Source: Phycisphaeraceae bacterium (GTDB lineage Bacteria > Planctomycetota > Phycisphaerae > Phycisphaerales > UBA1924). From it: a DNA stretch of 64,000 nucleotides. Positions 42,868 to 51,947 of the stretch are shown piece after piece (position 1 is the first letter of the stretch; each line of letters starts with the position of its first letter). The translations under genes and the position numbers were made by a program. The notes below the pieces were generated by a model. It was not told the DNA's origin, did not search any database, and was given only the letters and a program-made list of their open reading frames with translations. The DNA is taken from contig CP060234.1 of assembly GCA_023898685.1 (NCBI GenBank), positions 868,001 through 932,000 on the forward strand. Reading direction: 5' to 3'.

Positions 42868-44073
42868 TCAGTACAGCATGTTCTGCATGGCGTCCTCGAG
42901 GCGGGCCTTGTCGCGCTCCGTGGTCGATACGAACAACGGCAGACTGCCCACCGCGATGCGCAGGAACTGAGATTTGTCCGCGAGGATCTGCTCGACCTTC
43001 GTGGTGACGAGCGACGCGCGGAGCGGCCCGGTCATGTCGGCCCGGATCGGCTCGGCCTCCGCAAGCAGATGATCGACGTCCGCCTCGGTGAGCTTCTCCG
43101 CGTAGGGCGCGGCGCGTGCCGATACACACATCGCCGCCAGCCGCCGCTGCCATTCGTCGGGTGATGAGTCCCAGTCGCCGTAGGCGCCGCCCTCGGGTGC
43201 GAGATCGCGGATGAGCCCCGCGAGCCGCTCTCCGCCTCCTGGGCCGCGGACGTTGTCGCGGAGCCAGTCGATGTTCCGATCGGCCACCCGGGTTGCGTTG
43301 TCGAGCAGGCCACACGGATCGTTCCAGTCGAGTTCGAGGAGCCCCTTGCGCACGCGACGGCGTTGTTCGGCGTTGAGCTCGGGGAACGGAAGGGTGTGTC
43401 TCCAGACGGACCAATCGGTCAATTGACGGAGGTACAGATCGAGCACGGCGCCATCGGTCAGGCGGAACATCACGTACGGCTCGGTGGACAGTCGCTTGAT
43501 GAATCGCGCGTGCAGCACGAGCCGGTCGACCGCGTCGTCGTAGCGGCCCGCCTCGTGGAGGCGATAGGCATCCCATTCCAGGAATCGTGACACTCGCCGC
43601 AGCGTCGCGCACTGGTCGACCGTGCGATCGATCGCCGCCTGCTTCTCCGGCGGGAGCCGGCTGCGCACCAGCGGCTCCATCTCGGGATAGAGGGGGTCGG
43701 TCTGGTCGACGAAGCGGCGGATCAGAACGACCGCCGGCGCCGCCTGCTCATACTTGAAGAGCACCCACTCGGCCCGGCGGTCCAGGATGACCCACCAGGC
43801 CTGATCGAGGTGCTTCAGCCAGGGAGGCACCTCGCGATTCGTTCCATCCGGCGCTGATCCCCCGGCAAGGAGTTGGAACGGTGGCAGCGCCTCGTCGATC
43901 TGTCGCAGAAGCTCGCGGCTCGACTCGGTCGCCGGCGACGGCTCGGCGGTTTCCGAACCTGGCCCGGCCGGCCCGGGCGGGGGCGCCGGGTCGGAGTCCT
44001 GAGCGAGGGCGAGTGACGGCAATGACAACACCAGGATCGCGGTGGCGCAGGGGATCGCCCGGCGGATGGCCAT
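42868..44073 (-). CDS. Exported hypothetical protein
   Basis: This 401-residue protein has signal peptide RRAIPCATAILVLSLPSLAL then AQ. A Pro/Gly-rich linker follows, and then a largely helical body with many Arg, Asp and Leu (LLRQIDEALPPFQLLAGGSA; DRTVDQCATLRRVSRFLEWD; KGLLELDWNDPCGLLDNATR). No enzymatic motif was recognised. ATG 44073 was chosen because the signal peptide begins there; the frame upstream is antisense shadow of nuoF. Size and helical content fit several planctomycete-specific exported families of unknown role. Confidence 0.78.
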   Translation of the reverse strand: MAIRRAIPCATAILVLSLPSLALAQDSDPAPPPGPAGPGSETAEPSPATESSRELLRQIDEALPPFQLLAGGSAPDGTNREVPPWLKHLDQAWWVILDRRAEWVLFKYEQAAPAVVLIRRFVDQTDPLYPEMEPLVRSRLPPEKQAAIDRTVDQCATLRRVSRFLEWDAYRLHEAGRYDDAVDRLVLHARFIKRLSTEPYVMFRLTDGAVLDLYLRQLTDWSVWRHTLPFPELNAEQRRRVRKGLLELDWNDPCGLLDNATRVADRNIDWLRDNVRGPGGGERLAGLIRDLAPEGGAYGDWDSSPDEWQRRLAAMCVSARAAPYAEKLTEADVDHLLAEAEPIRADMTGPLRASLVTTKVEQILADKSQFLRIAVGSLPLFVSTTERDKARLEDAMQNMLY

Positions 44074-44105
44074 GCGGGATTGTTGGGAACGCGGCTGCGC
44101 CGATC

Positions 44106-45551
44106 TCACCCCTTCGCCGACGCCCCCACCGTCATCGCCACCGGCACATACGTCGGCTTCACCCGCGCCTCGAACTCCTCGCGGTACTTGCTCATGATCG
44201 TCCGCGTCGCCCAGTTGTTGCCGTCGGCGAGGCCGCAGATCGTCGTGCCGGGCATGGTGCCCATGCTCGTCGCGATCTCGAGGGCGAGGTCGAGGTCCTT
44301 GGTCCGCCCATCGCCGCTCTCGATCTTGCACAGGAGCTGGTAGAGCCAGCCCGAGCCCTCGCGGCAGGGCGTGCACTGTCCGCAGCTCTCGTGCTTGAAG
44401 AAACGCGAGATGTTGCGGCACACCGCGACCATGTCGGTGTCCTCGTCGAACACCGTGGGGCAGGCCGTGCCCAGGCCCAGCACGTTGTACTTGCGGCCGA
44501 TATCAAAGTCGAGCTCGGCGTCGAACTGGTCGGGCCCGAGCACGCCCATGCTCACGCCGCCGGCGATGGCGCCCTTGAACTTCTTGCCGTTCCTCATGCC
44601 GCCGCAGAATTCGTCGACGAGGGTGCGGAGCGGGATGCCGAGTTCGCACTCGTAGACGCCCGGGCGTTCGACGTGGCCCGAGACGCCCATGAGCTTGGTG
44701 CCGAAGGAGGGCGGGCCGCCCACGCTGGACTCGACGCCGAGCTCGCAGAACCAGGCGGCGCCGTGGTTGATGATGTCGGGGATGTGGCAGAGCGTCTCGA
44801 CGTTGTTGATGATCGTGGGCTTGCCGAAGAGGCCCTTGATGGCGGGGAAGGGGGGCTTGGTGCGGGGCCAGCCCCGCTTGCCCTCGATCGCCTCGAGCAG
44901 GCCCGTCTCCTCGCCGCAGATGTAGGCGCCGGCGCCGCGGTGGACGTAGCAGTCGACGCGGAAGCGGGGGCCCGCGGTGTTCTCGCCCGAGCCGATGATC
45001 CCCTTGTCGCCGAAGATGCCCTGCTCGTAGGCCTCCTTGAGGGCCTTCTCGAGCACGTGGGCCTGGTGGTGGTATTCGCCGCGGATGAAGATGTAGGCCT
45101 TGCTGAGCCGGCAGGCGTAGCAGCAGATCGCGATGCCCTCGAGCAGCGCGTGGGGATCGCACTCCATCAGGAGGCGGTCCTTGAACGTGCCGGGCTCGGA
45201 CTCGTCGGCGTTGACCGCGAGATACCGCCCCTCGACCGGGACGTCCTTCCCGGCGTGCTCGTCGCCCACCTCGGTGCCGTCGGCGAGCTTGATTGGGGGC
45301 AGGAAGCTCCACTTGACGCCGGCGGGGAAGCCCGCCCCGCCCCGCCCCCGCAGGCTCGACTGCTTGACCTCGCCGATGATCTCGTTGGGGGTCATCGTCA
45401 GGGTCTTGCGCAGGCCCTGGTAGCCGCCATTCCCGACATACTCGTCATACGAAACGATGTGCCGAGCCTTGACATCCCCAAATGGGGGGGTCGGTATGTT
45501 CTTCAGAAGATAGTGGCGGTCGAGGGAGTTTTCATACTTGGCCTTGGGCAT
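44106..45551 (-). CDS. nuoF: NADH-quinone oxidoreductase subunit F
   Basis: This 481-residue flavoprotein of complex I oxidises NADH and passes electrons through FMN to iron-sulfur clusters. ATG 45551 has GGAAGG upstream. The FMN/NADH-binding loop SLRGRGGAGFPAGVKWSF, the second glycine-rich stretch GAGAYICGEETGLLEAIEG and the C-terminal [4Fe-4S] motif ESCGQCTPCREGSGWLY are intact. No nuoE, nuoG or other complex I genes flank it: one neighbour is an unknown exported protein and the other a PEP-CTERM gene. It could also serve a NAD-linked hydrogenase or formate dehydrogenase, but the window has none. Confidence 0.95.
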   Translation of the reverse strand: MPKAKYENSLDRHYLLKNIPTPPFGDVKARHIVSYDEYVGNGGYQGLRKTLTMTPNEIIGEVKQSSLRGRGGAGFPAGVKWSFLPPIKLADGTEVGDEHAGKDVPVEGRYLAVNADESEPGTFKDRLLMECDPHALLEGIAICCYACRLSKAYIFIRGEYHHQAHVLEKALKEAYEQGIFGDKGIIGSGENTAGPRFRVDCYVHRGAGAYICGEETGLLEAIEGKRGWPRTKPPFPAIKGLFGKPTIINNVETLCHIPDIINHGAAWFCELGVESSVGGPPSFGTKLMGVSGHVERPGVYECELGIPLRTLVDEFCGGMRNGKKFKGAIAGGVSMGVLGPDQFDAELDFDIGRKYNVLGLGTACPTVFDEDTDMVAVCRNISRFFKHESCGQCTPCREGSGWLYQLLCKIESGDGRTKDLDLALEIATSMGTMPGTTICGLADGNNWATRTIMSKYREEFEARVKPTYVPVAMTVGASAKG

Positions 45552-45870
45552 GGATCGACCTTCCCCTGACAACTTGGGTGTGCCACCTGGGCGTTCTGTC
45601 CCGGTGAACGCGATTCTAGCGGCCATGCCGAGCCGAACAGGGCCCGGGCGTTGGTGTTTATGTGGACCACCGCCTCGCCCGATCAGGGCCTAGTGGGCGC
45701 TCTGACAACGATTTGCGTCAAAAAGGTTCTGCGGTTTTCTGGCCGCACGCCAATCCCGAGGCATGTTGTCCTTGCCAGATGGTGCGCTGCGCCGCGAGGC
45801 ACTGTGTTTGACCCCTTGAAGAGGTTGTCGGCCATACATGGGCCGAACAAGAGAATAGAGGAGTGGAGTG
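45552..45870. other. 319-base intergenic region between divergent nuoF and PEP-CTERM genes
   Basis: No gene is seen. The region must carry promoters for both directions. A TTGACC at 45808-45813 has no good -10 box at standard spacing. The strong GGAGTGGAGTG just before 45871 is the ribosome site of the PEP-CTERM gene. Confidence 0.6.
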
Positions 45871-46542
45871 ATGCAGAACCGCCTGATCTTTGCCGCTGGT
45901 GTCGCGGCCCTCGGCTCGATTGCCTCGGCCGATGTCGCGATCTCGACGTTCACCTTCAGTGACCTGAACTCTGAGTACTTCACGCAGGACGGCGTGACCG
46001 GTTACTTCACCGCCCGCGCCGGCGGCGACACCTCCGGCGATGTCACCCGCGTGAACATGCCCGTCGCCCAGACCGCCGAGTACTCGCCCGCGTTCGCCAA
46101 CGACGACGCGAGCCTCGCCGATGTGGTCTTCGAGATGTCCGTCTCGAACATCACCGCCCTGAGCGCCGACGCGTCCGGCTCGTTCACGATCACCGACGTG
46201 GACGGCGACACCATCGGCGGCAACCTCGACGGTACCTGGCTCCGCGCCACCGCGGGCGCCCCGATCCTCTTCTTCAACGGCACGCTCACCGGCGTCGCGT
46301 TCACCGCGAGCGGCGACGGCATGTTCGAGGGCACCGACGGCGCGGGCTTCGAGTTCACGCCCTTCCTCCTCGGCAACCTCTTCTCGGGCGGCGTTGTCCA
46401 GGTCTCCTTCGGCCTCGACACCTTCTTCAACCAGTCCTTCGCGGGCTTCAACTCGCAGTTCAGCGGCACGATCGTCCCCACCCCGGGCGCGGCGGCCCTC
46501 CTGCTCGGTGCGGGCGGCGTCTACATCCGTCGTCGTCGCTGA
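45871..46542 (+). CDS. Exported PEP-CTERM-type protein
   Basis: This 223-residue protein has an ATG at 45871 with GGAGTGGAGTG upstream. Signal peptide LIFAAGVAALGSIASA is followed by a strand-rich, Thr/Asp/Phe-rich domain. The C-terminus IVPTPGAAALLLGAGGVYIR followed by RRR is the PEP-CTERM-like sorting signal common in Phycisphaerae. It ends at a clear terminator. The function of the mature domain is unknown; a surface or matrix role is likely. Confidence 0.85.
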   Translation: MQNRLIFAAGVAALGSIASADVAISTFTFSDLNSEYFTQDGVTGYFTARAGGDTSGDVTRVNMPVAQTAEYSPAFANDDASLADVVFEMSVSNITALSADASGSFTITDVDGDTIGGNLDGTWLRATAGAPILFFNGTLTGVAFTASGDGMFEGTDGAGFEFTPFLLGNLFSGGVVQVSFGLDTFFNQSFAGFNSQFSGTIVPTPGAAALLLGAGGVYIRRRR

Positions 46543-46565
46543 TCGACATCGACCTCATCCAAGAG

Positions 46566-46594
46566 GCGTGGCGGCCCGGCCGTCACGCTTTTTT
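46566..46594 (+). terminator. Rho-independent terminator
   Basis: The stem GCGTGGCGGC/GCCGTCACGC (10 bp, one G-T pair, loop CCG) is followed by TTTTTT at 46589-46594. It lies 23 bases after the PEP-CTERM gene's stop. Confidence 0.85.
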
Positions 46595-46630
46595 CATGCG
46601 CGCACGCCGCGGCAATTCGGGAGTCCTTAC

Positions 46631-46945
46631 CTACTCCTTCACACCCTCGACCCGCCCATCGACCGTGTACTTGGTTAGGGCTTTCTCGAGGTCGACGCCG
46701 TTGATGTTGGCGAGTGTCGCCAGCCAGGCGAGCACGTCGGCGAACTCCTCCTCGAGGTTCGCGCGCTCGCCCTCGGTCGGAGGGCTGCCGCCGTGCACCT
46801 GCTTGTTGCAGTTGTAGAGGGCGGTCGCGAGCTCGCCGAACTCCTCGGCGAAGAGCAGGAAAGTCGCGTGCGTGCCGCGGGCACTGTCGGTGGCGAAGTA
46901 CTTCCCGCGGATGAGGGCCTGGAAGGCGGCGATGGTGAGGGGCAT
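46631..46945 (-). CDS. MazG-like nucleotide pyrophosphohydrolase
   Basis: This 104-residue protein carries the MazG-type signature: FLLFAEEFGELATALYN with the first acidic pair, then ANLEEEFADVLAWLATLANI, giving the ExxE...ExxD metal site. DLEKALTKYT closes the domain. Single-domain MazG enzymes hydrolyse nucleoside triphosphates to monophosphate and pyrophosphate, usually as house-cleaning. No phage-like context is near. Upstream is a spacer holding an 18-bp inverted repeat, and no ribosome site is obvious. Confidence 0.88.
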   Translation of the reverse strand: MPLTIAAFQALIRGKYFATDSARGTHATFLLFAEEFGELATALYNCNKQVHGGSPPTEGERANLEEEFADVLAWLATLANINGVDLEKALTKYTVDGRVEGVKE

Positions 46946-46966
46946 GAGGGGAAGGGTAACAGATGG

Positions 46967-47049
46967 CCAGATAGCAGAGGGCCAAATGGCCAGATCAAGA
47001 AGATGAAGCCCGTTCTCCGAATCTGCCTATCTGGCCCTCTGCTATCTGG
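46967..47049. repeat. 18-bp inverted repeat with 47-base spacer
   Basis: CCAGATAGCAGAGGGCCA at 46967-46984 and its exact complement at 47032-47049 flank 47 bases. ATGGCCAGAT also occurs as a direct repeat at 46963 and 46986. It occupies most of the space between queC and the MazG-like gene. Confidence 0.8.
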
Positions 47050-47056
47050 TCTTCTG

Positions 47057-47764
47057 TCATCCCACCGCGTACCGCGTCGGGTCCGCCACCCCCGCCGCCT
47101 CGAAGCCCCTGCGACGCAGCACGCACGAATCGCACAGCCCGCACGCAAGGCCCTCGGGCGAAGGGTCATAGCACGAGTGGGTCAGCGAAAGATCAACACC
47201 CAGATCGATCGCCCGACGGATGATGTCGGCCTTGCCCAGCTCAGCCAGCGGGGTGTGGACGTGGATGTCGGCGCCCTCGACGCCGATCCGCGTCGCGAGG
47301 TTGGCCGTCTCGTTGAACGCTTCGATGAACTCGGGCCGGCAGTCCGGGTAGCCCGAGTAATCAATCGCGTTGACCCCCGCGTAGAGGTCCCGGGCCCCGA
47401 GCGTCTCGGCCCAGGCCAGCGCGATCGAGAGGAAGATCAGGTTGCGGGCGGGGACGTAGGTTACAGGGATGTCGGCCGAGATCGCGTCGGCGGGCCGGGC
47501 CTTGGGCACCTCGATCTCGTCGGTCAGGGCCGAGCCCCCGATCGTGCGGAGGTCGATCGGGAAGATGAGCCGTCGAGCAACGCCCAGGGCAGCGGCGGTG
47601 CGGGCGGCGGCGTCGAGCTCAGCCCGGTGGCGCTGGTTGTAATCGAAGCTGATGGCGCAGGCCTCGAAGCCGTCACGGATGGCGACCGCGAGCACGGTGG
47701 TGCTGTCGATGCCGCCCGAATGGAGGACGACGGCGCGGGGCCTGGCAGGGGCGTCGCTCGTCAT
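47057..47764 (-). CDS. queC: 7-cyano-7-deazaguanine synthase QueC
   Basis: QueC converts 7-carboxy-7-deazaguanine to preQ0 using ATP and ammonia, for queuosine or other deazapurines; here it has 235 residues. The PP-loop HSGGIDSTTVL (residues 15-25) binds ATP. YVPARNLIFLSIALAWAETL and AIDYSGYPDCRPEF are typical QueC core. The zinc-binding cysteines are in HSCYDPSPEGLACGLCDSC near the C-terminus. It is complete. No other queuosine gene lies in the window. Confidence 0.96.
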   Translation of the reverse strand: MTSDAPARPRAVVLHSGGIDSTTVLAVAIRDGFEACAISFDYNQRHRAELDAAARTAAALGVARRLIFPIDLRTIGGSALTDEIEVPKARPADAISADIPVTYVPARNLIFLSIALAWAETLGARDLYAGVNAIDYSGYPDCRPEFIEAFNETANLATRIGVEGADIHVHTPLAELGKADIIRRAIDLGVDLSLTHSCYDPSPEGLACGLCDSCVLRRRGFEAAGVADPTRYAVG

Positions 47765-47852
47765 GGCTCCAGATTAGCGGGTGGCGGCCCCTGGCGCGAA
47801 GGGGGGCCGCCGACGCCTTCGCAAGGCCCGGGCTTTCGGGTATCGTTGAACC

Positions 47853-49139
47853 ATGCGACCGCTCGCCCTGCTCGTTTCGATGCTGATACTCGTGGTTTCA
47901 CCCCTATCGGTGGCCCTGTCCTCGGCCGCGGAGCGGTACGAGCTCGATCTCCAGACGCCCGGCGGGCCGCTGCCGGTGCTCGTGGATGTCACCGCCCCGC
48001 CCCGTGTTCCCCGCTGCGAGATCGTGTTCCGGAACGGCGGGGAGGACCTCCACGCCGAGGTCGTGAGCGTTCAGGCCGGTGCCGACGCCGACGGACTCGA
48101 GACGAAGTACACCGTCCGGATCCCGGGGTTCGCGTCGACGCTCGAGTGGACCGTGGACAAGGACGCGGAAGGCGAGCAGGTCGGCTCCGGACAGTGGGTC
48201 ACCCAGCGACGCAATGGGGAGGCGGTCGTGCCGCTCGTGGTCAGGCGGGGTCCATCTCCGCCGGCAGCGGGGGATCTCGCAAGGGTGGAGACCTCGATCC
48301 GGTCGGGCCGCTACCACGTCCGCTTCGGCGAGGACACCGACCCCGCGATCGGCATATTCGACATCAAGCCGGACGGCTCCGCGACCGGAACCTTCCTCAC
48401 CCCCACGGGCGACTTCCGCTACCTCGCCGGCAGCGCGGCGGGCAACACGCTCCGGCTCTCGTGCTTCGACGGGGCCCACGCGTTCCTGTTCAAAGCCGAG
48501 CGGCAGGACAACGGGACGCTGAAGGGCGACTTCTGGGCGGGCAACTGGTGGCACGACACATGGAGCGCGGAGTTCGACCCAGGCGCGAGGCTGCCCGACC
48601 CGTTCGAACAGACGGCGGTTGTCGGCACCGGAGCCCAGCTCGAATCGCTCGTCTTCCGCAACCTCGACGGCGACCCGACGCCGGTCAGCGCCATTGCCCC
48701 GCCCGGCACGCCTCGGGTGATCATCGTCTTCGGCTCGTGGTGCCCAAACTGCCACGACGAGACGGCCCTGCTGACCGAGCTCGACAAGAAATACGGGCCG
48801 AGGGGCCTGCTGATCGCCGGGCTTGCGTTCGAGTACGAGACCGACCCCACGGCGGCGGGCGAGCGCGTGCGCCAGTTCGCGAAGGACATGCACGTCGACT
48901 ATCCCCTGCTGATCGCGGGGGTGAGCGACAAGGGTCGGGCGACCGAGGCGCTGCCGGTGCTCGACAAGGTGCGCGCCATGCCCACGACGATGTTCATCGA
49001 CGGCGAGGGCGTGATCCGCGCGGTGTACACGGGGTTCTCGGGGCCCGCGACGGGCTCGTCCTACGATCGCCTCCGGCACGAGTTCACCACGCTGATCGAG
49101 TCGATGCTGCCCGACCGCGCCCACGGGCCGGAGGACTGA
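47853..49139 (+). CDS. Exported thioredoxin-like (TlpA/ResA-type) protein
   Basis: This 428-residue protein has signal peptide RPLALLVSMLILVVSPLSVA then LSSA. A beta-rich N-terminal domain of about 240 residues follows (SGRYHVRFGEDTDPAIGIFD; GTFLTPTGDFRYLAGSAAGN), as in several extracytoplasmic TlpA-like proteins. The C-terminal thioredoxin fold has FGSWCPNCHDETALL with redox Cys297 and Cys300, and the cis-proline in MPTTMFIDG. It probably reduces or transfers disulfides in the periplasm. Its stop overlaps the start of the nucleotidyltransferase gene (TGATG). Confidence 0.9.
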   Translation: MRPLALLVSMLILVVSPLSVALSSAAERYELDLQTPGGPLPVLVDVTAPPRVPRCEIVFRNGGEDLHAEVVSVQAGADADGLETKYTVRIPGFASTLEWTVDKDAEGEQVGSGQWVTQRRNGEAVVPLVVRRGPSPPAAGDLARVETSIRSGRYHVRFGEDTDPAIGIFDIKPDGSATGTFLTPTGDFRYLAGSAAGNTLRLSCFDGAHAFLFKAERQDNGTLKGDFWAGNWWHDTWSAEFDPGARLPDPFEQTAVVGTGAQLESLVFRNLDGDPTPVSAIAPPGTPRVIIVFGSWCPNCHDETALLTELDKKYGPRGLLIAGLAFEYETDPTAAGERVRQFAKDMHVDYPLLIAGVSDKGRATEALPVLDKVRAMPTTMFIDGEGVIRAVYTGFSGPATGSSYDRLRHEFTTLIESMLPDRAHGPED

Positions 49140-50383
49140 TGGCCCCACTCGCGAGCGAGCACGACCGCGCCCGGCGCGACGCCGTCGAGATCGTGCGCAC
49201 GCTCCGAGACCACGGGCACGCGGCGTATCTCGCCGGCGGGTGCGTCCGCGACGAACTGCTGGGGCTGACCCCGACCGACTACGACGTCGCGACCGACGCC
49301 GTGCCGAGCGCGATCACCTCGCAGTTCGACCGCACGAGCGAAGTGGGCGCCGCGTTCGGTGTGGTGCTCGTGCACCATGCCCGAGGCCGCGTCACCGAGG
49401 TCGCGACGTTCCGCAAGGACTTCGAGTACGGCGACAAGCGCCGGCCCGACCGCGTCGAGTTCACCGACGCCGAGCACGACGCCCGCCGGCGCGACTTCAC
49501 GATCAACGCCCTGTTCCTCGACCCACTCGAGCCCGACGCGGCCAGGCAGGTCATCGACTTCGTGGGGGGGCAGGACGACCTGACCCGGAGGCTGGTCCGG
49601 GCCGTGGGCGACCCAGATGAGCGGCTGGCCGAGGACCACCTCCGCGCGCTCAGGGCGGTGCGGTTCGCGTGCCGCCTGGGATTCGAGATCGACCCGCGCA
49701 CGGCCGACGCGATCCGCGCCCATACGGCCGACCTCGCCGGCGTGAGCCGGGAGCGAATCGGCGAAGAGCTGCGCAAGATGCTGACCCATCCGGCGCGCGC
49801 GCGCGCGGCCAACTGGCTCCAGAACCTGGGTCTCGATGCCCCGGCACTGGGCGAGGCCCGCTCTGACGCGGCCCCCGACGTGCTGGGTGGACTGGGCGAA
49901 GCAGCCTCCTTCCCACTCGCCCTCGCGGCCTGGGCGATCGATCGGCACGGGCTCGGCGTGGCGTGCGGGCCGGCCTGGCGCGACGCGCTCTGCCTGAGCA
50001 ACGACGAGCGGGACATGTTCGAGCGGATCCTCGAGACCCTGGGCGAACTCCGCGGGCCCTGGTTCGACCTCGACGTCGCCGGGCAGAAGCGAGCCGCCGC
50101 GGCCGGTGGGTTTGCCGAGGCCCGGGCTCTGCTCGGGATCATCGATCCATCCCGGGCCGCTGGTCTCGACGAGCGGATGGACCACCTCGCCACGATCGGG
50201 ATGGGCATGTGGCCCCGCCCTTTCCTGGACGGAGCGGCCCTGATCGAGATGGGAATGCAACCCGGGCCCGTGTTTGCTCGGATTTTGAACGGTGTCTACG
50301 ACGCCCAGCTGGACGGACGCGTGTCGGATCGCGCACATGCCGAGCGGCTCGCCCGGAACCTCTCGGACGGCTCGGGCGTCTAG
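49139..50383 (+). CDS. cca: tRNA nucleotidyltransferase (CCA-adding/poly(A) polymerase family)
   Basis: This 414-residue class II nucleotidyltransferase has an ATG at 49139 overlapping the previous stop as TGATG. The catalytic head is AAYLAGGCVRDELLGLTPTD followed by YDVAT, with the two metal-binding Asp of DYD. RRRDFTINALFLDP, LVRAVGDPDERLAEDHLRAL and RAVRFACRLGFEID are the neck motifs of the CCA enzyme/PcnB family. It adds CCA to tRNA 3' ends or tails RNA; with no second copy visible, CCA addition is the likelier role. The C-terminal body is helical and poorly conserved, as usual. Confidence 0.9.
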   Translation: MAPLASEHDRARRDAVEIVRTLRDHGHAAYLAGGCVRDELLGLTPTDYDVATDAVPSAITSQFDRTSEVGAAFGVVLVHHARGRVTEVATFRKDFEYGDKRRPDRVEFTDAEHDARRRDFTINALFLDPLEPDAARQVIDFVGGQDDLTRRLVRAVGDPDERLAEDHLRALRAVRFACRLGFEIDPRTADAIRAHTADLAGVSRERIGEELRKMLTHPARARAANWLQNLGLDAPALGEARSDAAPDVLGGLGEAASFPLALAAWAIDRHGLGVACGPAWRDALCLSNDERDMFERILETLGELRGPWFDLDVAGQKRAAAAGGFAEARALLGIIDPSRAAGLDERMDHLATIGMGMWPRPFLDGAALIEMGMQPGPVFARILNGVYDAQLDGRVSDRAHAERLARNLSDGSGV

Positions 50384-50464
50384 TCTGTGGCATATTGAAC
50401 TTTCGCATGGTCCGCGGGGTGCCCTCGGCACGCCCCGCCGGCGCTTGATGGAGGCGACACAAAG

Positions 50465-51895
50465 ATGAAGCGATTCCGCACAGGCATCCCGCTGGCGCTG
50501 GCCGCCGCAATGGTCGGTGTGCTGGCCGCCGCCGCGCCGATCGGCGCCCTGGCATTCACCGCGACGGCGATCGCGGAGCCCGACGACACGGCGCAGGCCA
50601 CGCTCGACAAGCTCATCCTCCGCAACGGGAAGGTGATCGAAGGGACGATCATCCGCGAGACCACCGACAAGGTGTACATCAACGTGGTCGTCGGGAACCT
50701 GAGCGCCCAGACGGTCTACGAGCAAGCCGACATCCTCCAGATCATCCACGGCGACCAGCCCGCCGAGGCCGACGCGGAACCCGGCGACGCCGACCAGGCT
50801 CAGGCGGGCGACACGCCCCGGAGCGAGGCGGGCGGCGAGGCGGCGTCGTCCGACGCGCCGTCGGTGTACCTGATCAACTTGGAGGGCCAGTTCGGGCGTG
50901 ACATCTCCCCGACGCCCGTGCGCGACGCGATGGAGGCGGCCGAGAAGGAGCAGCCCGACTTCCTGATCGTCTACCTGAACAACAAGTGGGGCGACCTGTT
51001 CAGCGAGCTCCCCAACGACTACCAGGACAACTTCGACTGGTTCATGGTGGCCGAGAAGATCGTGCCGATCTTCACGCGCGAGATCGACCTGAACTGGGAG
51101 AAGAAGCCCAGCCTGGTATTCTGGGTGCGCAACGCGATGGGCGGGGCGGCGTTCCTGCCGTGGGTTGCCGACGAGATCTACATGCACCCGGAGGGACGAA
51201 TCGGCGGCGTCGGAACGCTCGAGAAGATGTTCGAGGGCGTCGGCGACGAGATCGTGAGGCAGAAGCAGCGGTCGCTGCGGCTGGGCATGGCCCAGGGCGT
51301 CGCGATCGCGGGCGGCTACGACTACCGGCTGATCACCGCGATGGCGAGGAAGAGCTATGTCGCCAGCTACGACATCTACGGCAACATCTATGAGCGGATG
51401 CCCGAGAACCCGGGCGAGGAGGTCCTCACCGACGACGGCAAGGACAAGAACCAGGACACGATGCAGCAGCTCATCACCGGTGAGGGCAACGACGTGCTGA
51501 CCCTCAAGCCCCGGACGGCCCTGCAGCTCGGCGTGTCGAAGGGCACCGCCAAGGACCTCGACGAGGTGCTCGAACACCTGGGCATCCTGCGGAACCACCG
51601 CCTGATCGAAGGGCGCAGCAACGACATCATGGACGATTGGCACCGAAACGTGGCCCGGGCGGAGCGCAAGATCCCCAAGCTCTGGCAGGAGTTCAACGAG
51701 GTGCAGGTGTCGGGCACGGTGCGCGAGCAGACGCAGGCGCTCTCCCACAGGATCTCGATCCTCAAGGAGATGCAGGACCTGTACCGCCGGTACGGCGAGG
51801 CGTTCAACCCCTTCGCGGGGGGCGTGCCCAGGGTCAACCAGCTCGACATGATGATCGAGCAGATCAATATCCAGATCACGCTGCTGAAGGCCTGA
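50465..51895 (+). CDS. Exported ClpP-fold protein, catalytic serine lost (pseudoprotease member of a tandem pair)
   Basis: This 476-residue protein has signal peptide GIPLALAAAMVGVLAAAAPI. A small N-terminal module (LILRNGKVIEGTIIRETTDK) precedes a low-complexity Ala/Asp linker. A ClpP/SppA/NfeD-like domain follows (VYLINLEGQFGRDISPTPVR; FLIVYLNNKWGD). The segment NAMGGAAFLPWVADEIYMHP (223-242) aligns without gaps to SAISAAAMTSMTMERLYFLP of the next gene. The nucleophile Ser position is Gly226 and the glycine-rich oxyanion loop is replaced by NNKWGD. It is likely a non-catalytic partner or regulator of the downstream paralogue, 52 bases away. Confidence 0.8.
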   Translation: MKRFRTGIPLALAAAMVGVLAAAAPIGALAFTATAIAEPDDTAQATLDKLILRNGKVIEGTIIRETTDKVYINVVVGNLSAQTVYEQADILQIIHGDQPAEADAEPGDADQAQAGDTPRSEAGGEAASSDAPSVYLINLEGQFGRDISPTPVRDAMEAAEKEQPDFLIVYLNNKWGDLFSELPNDYQDNFDWFMVAEKIVPIFTREIDLNWEKKPSLVFWVRNAMGGAAFLPWVADEIYMHPEGRIGGVGTLEKMFEGVGDEIVRQKQRSLRLGMAQGVAIAGGYDYRLITAMARKSYVASYDIYGNIYERMPENPGEEVLTDDGKDKNQDTMQQLITGEGNDVLTLKPRTALQLGVSKGTAKDLDEVLEHLGILRNHRLIEGRSNDIMDDWHRNVARAERKIPKLWQEFNEVQVSGTVREQTQALSHRISILKEMQDLYRRYGEAFNPFAGGVPRVNQLDMMIEQINIQITLLKA

Positions 51896-51947
51896 ACCCG
51901 CGCGAACAAGAAAGCCGGCGCCGGGGGCGCCCAGACAGAGGAACGAC

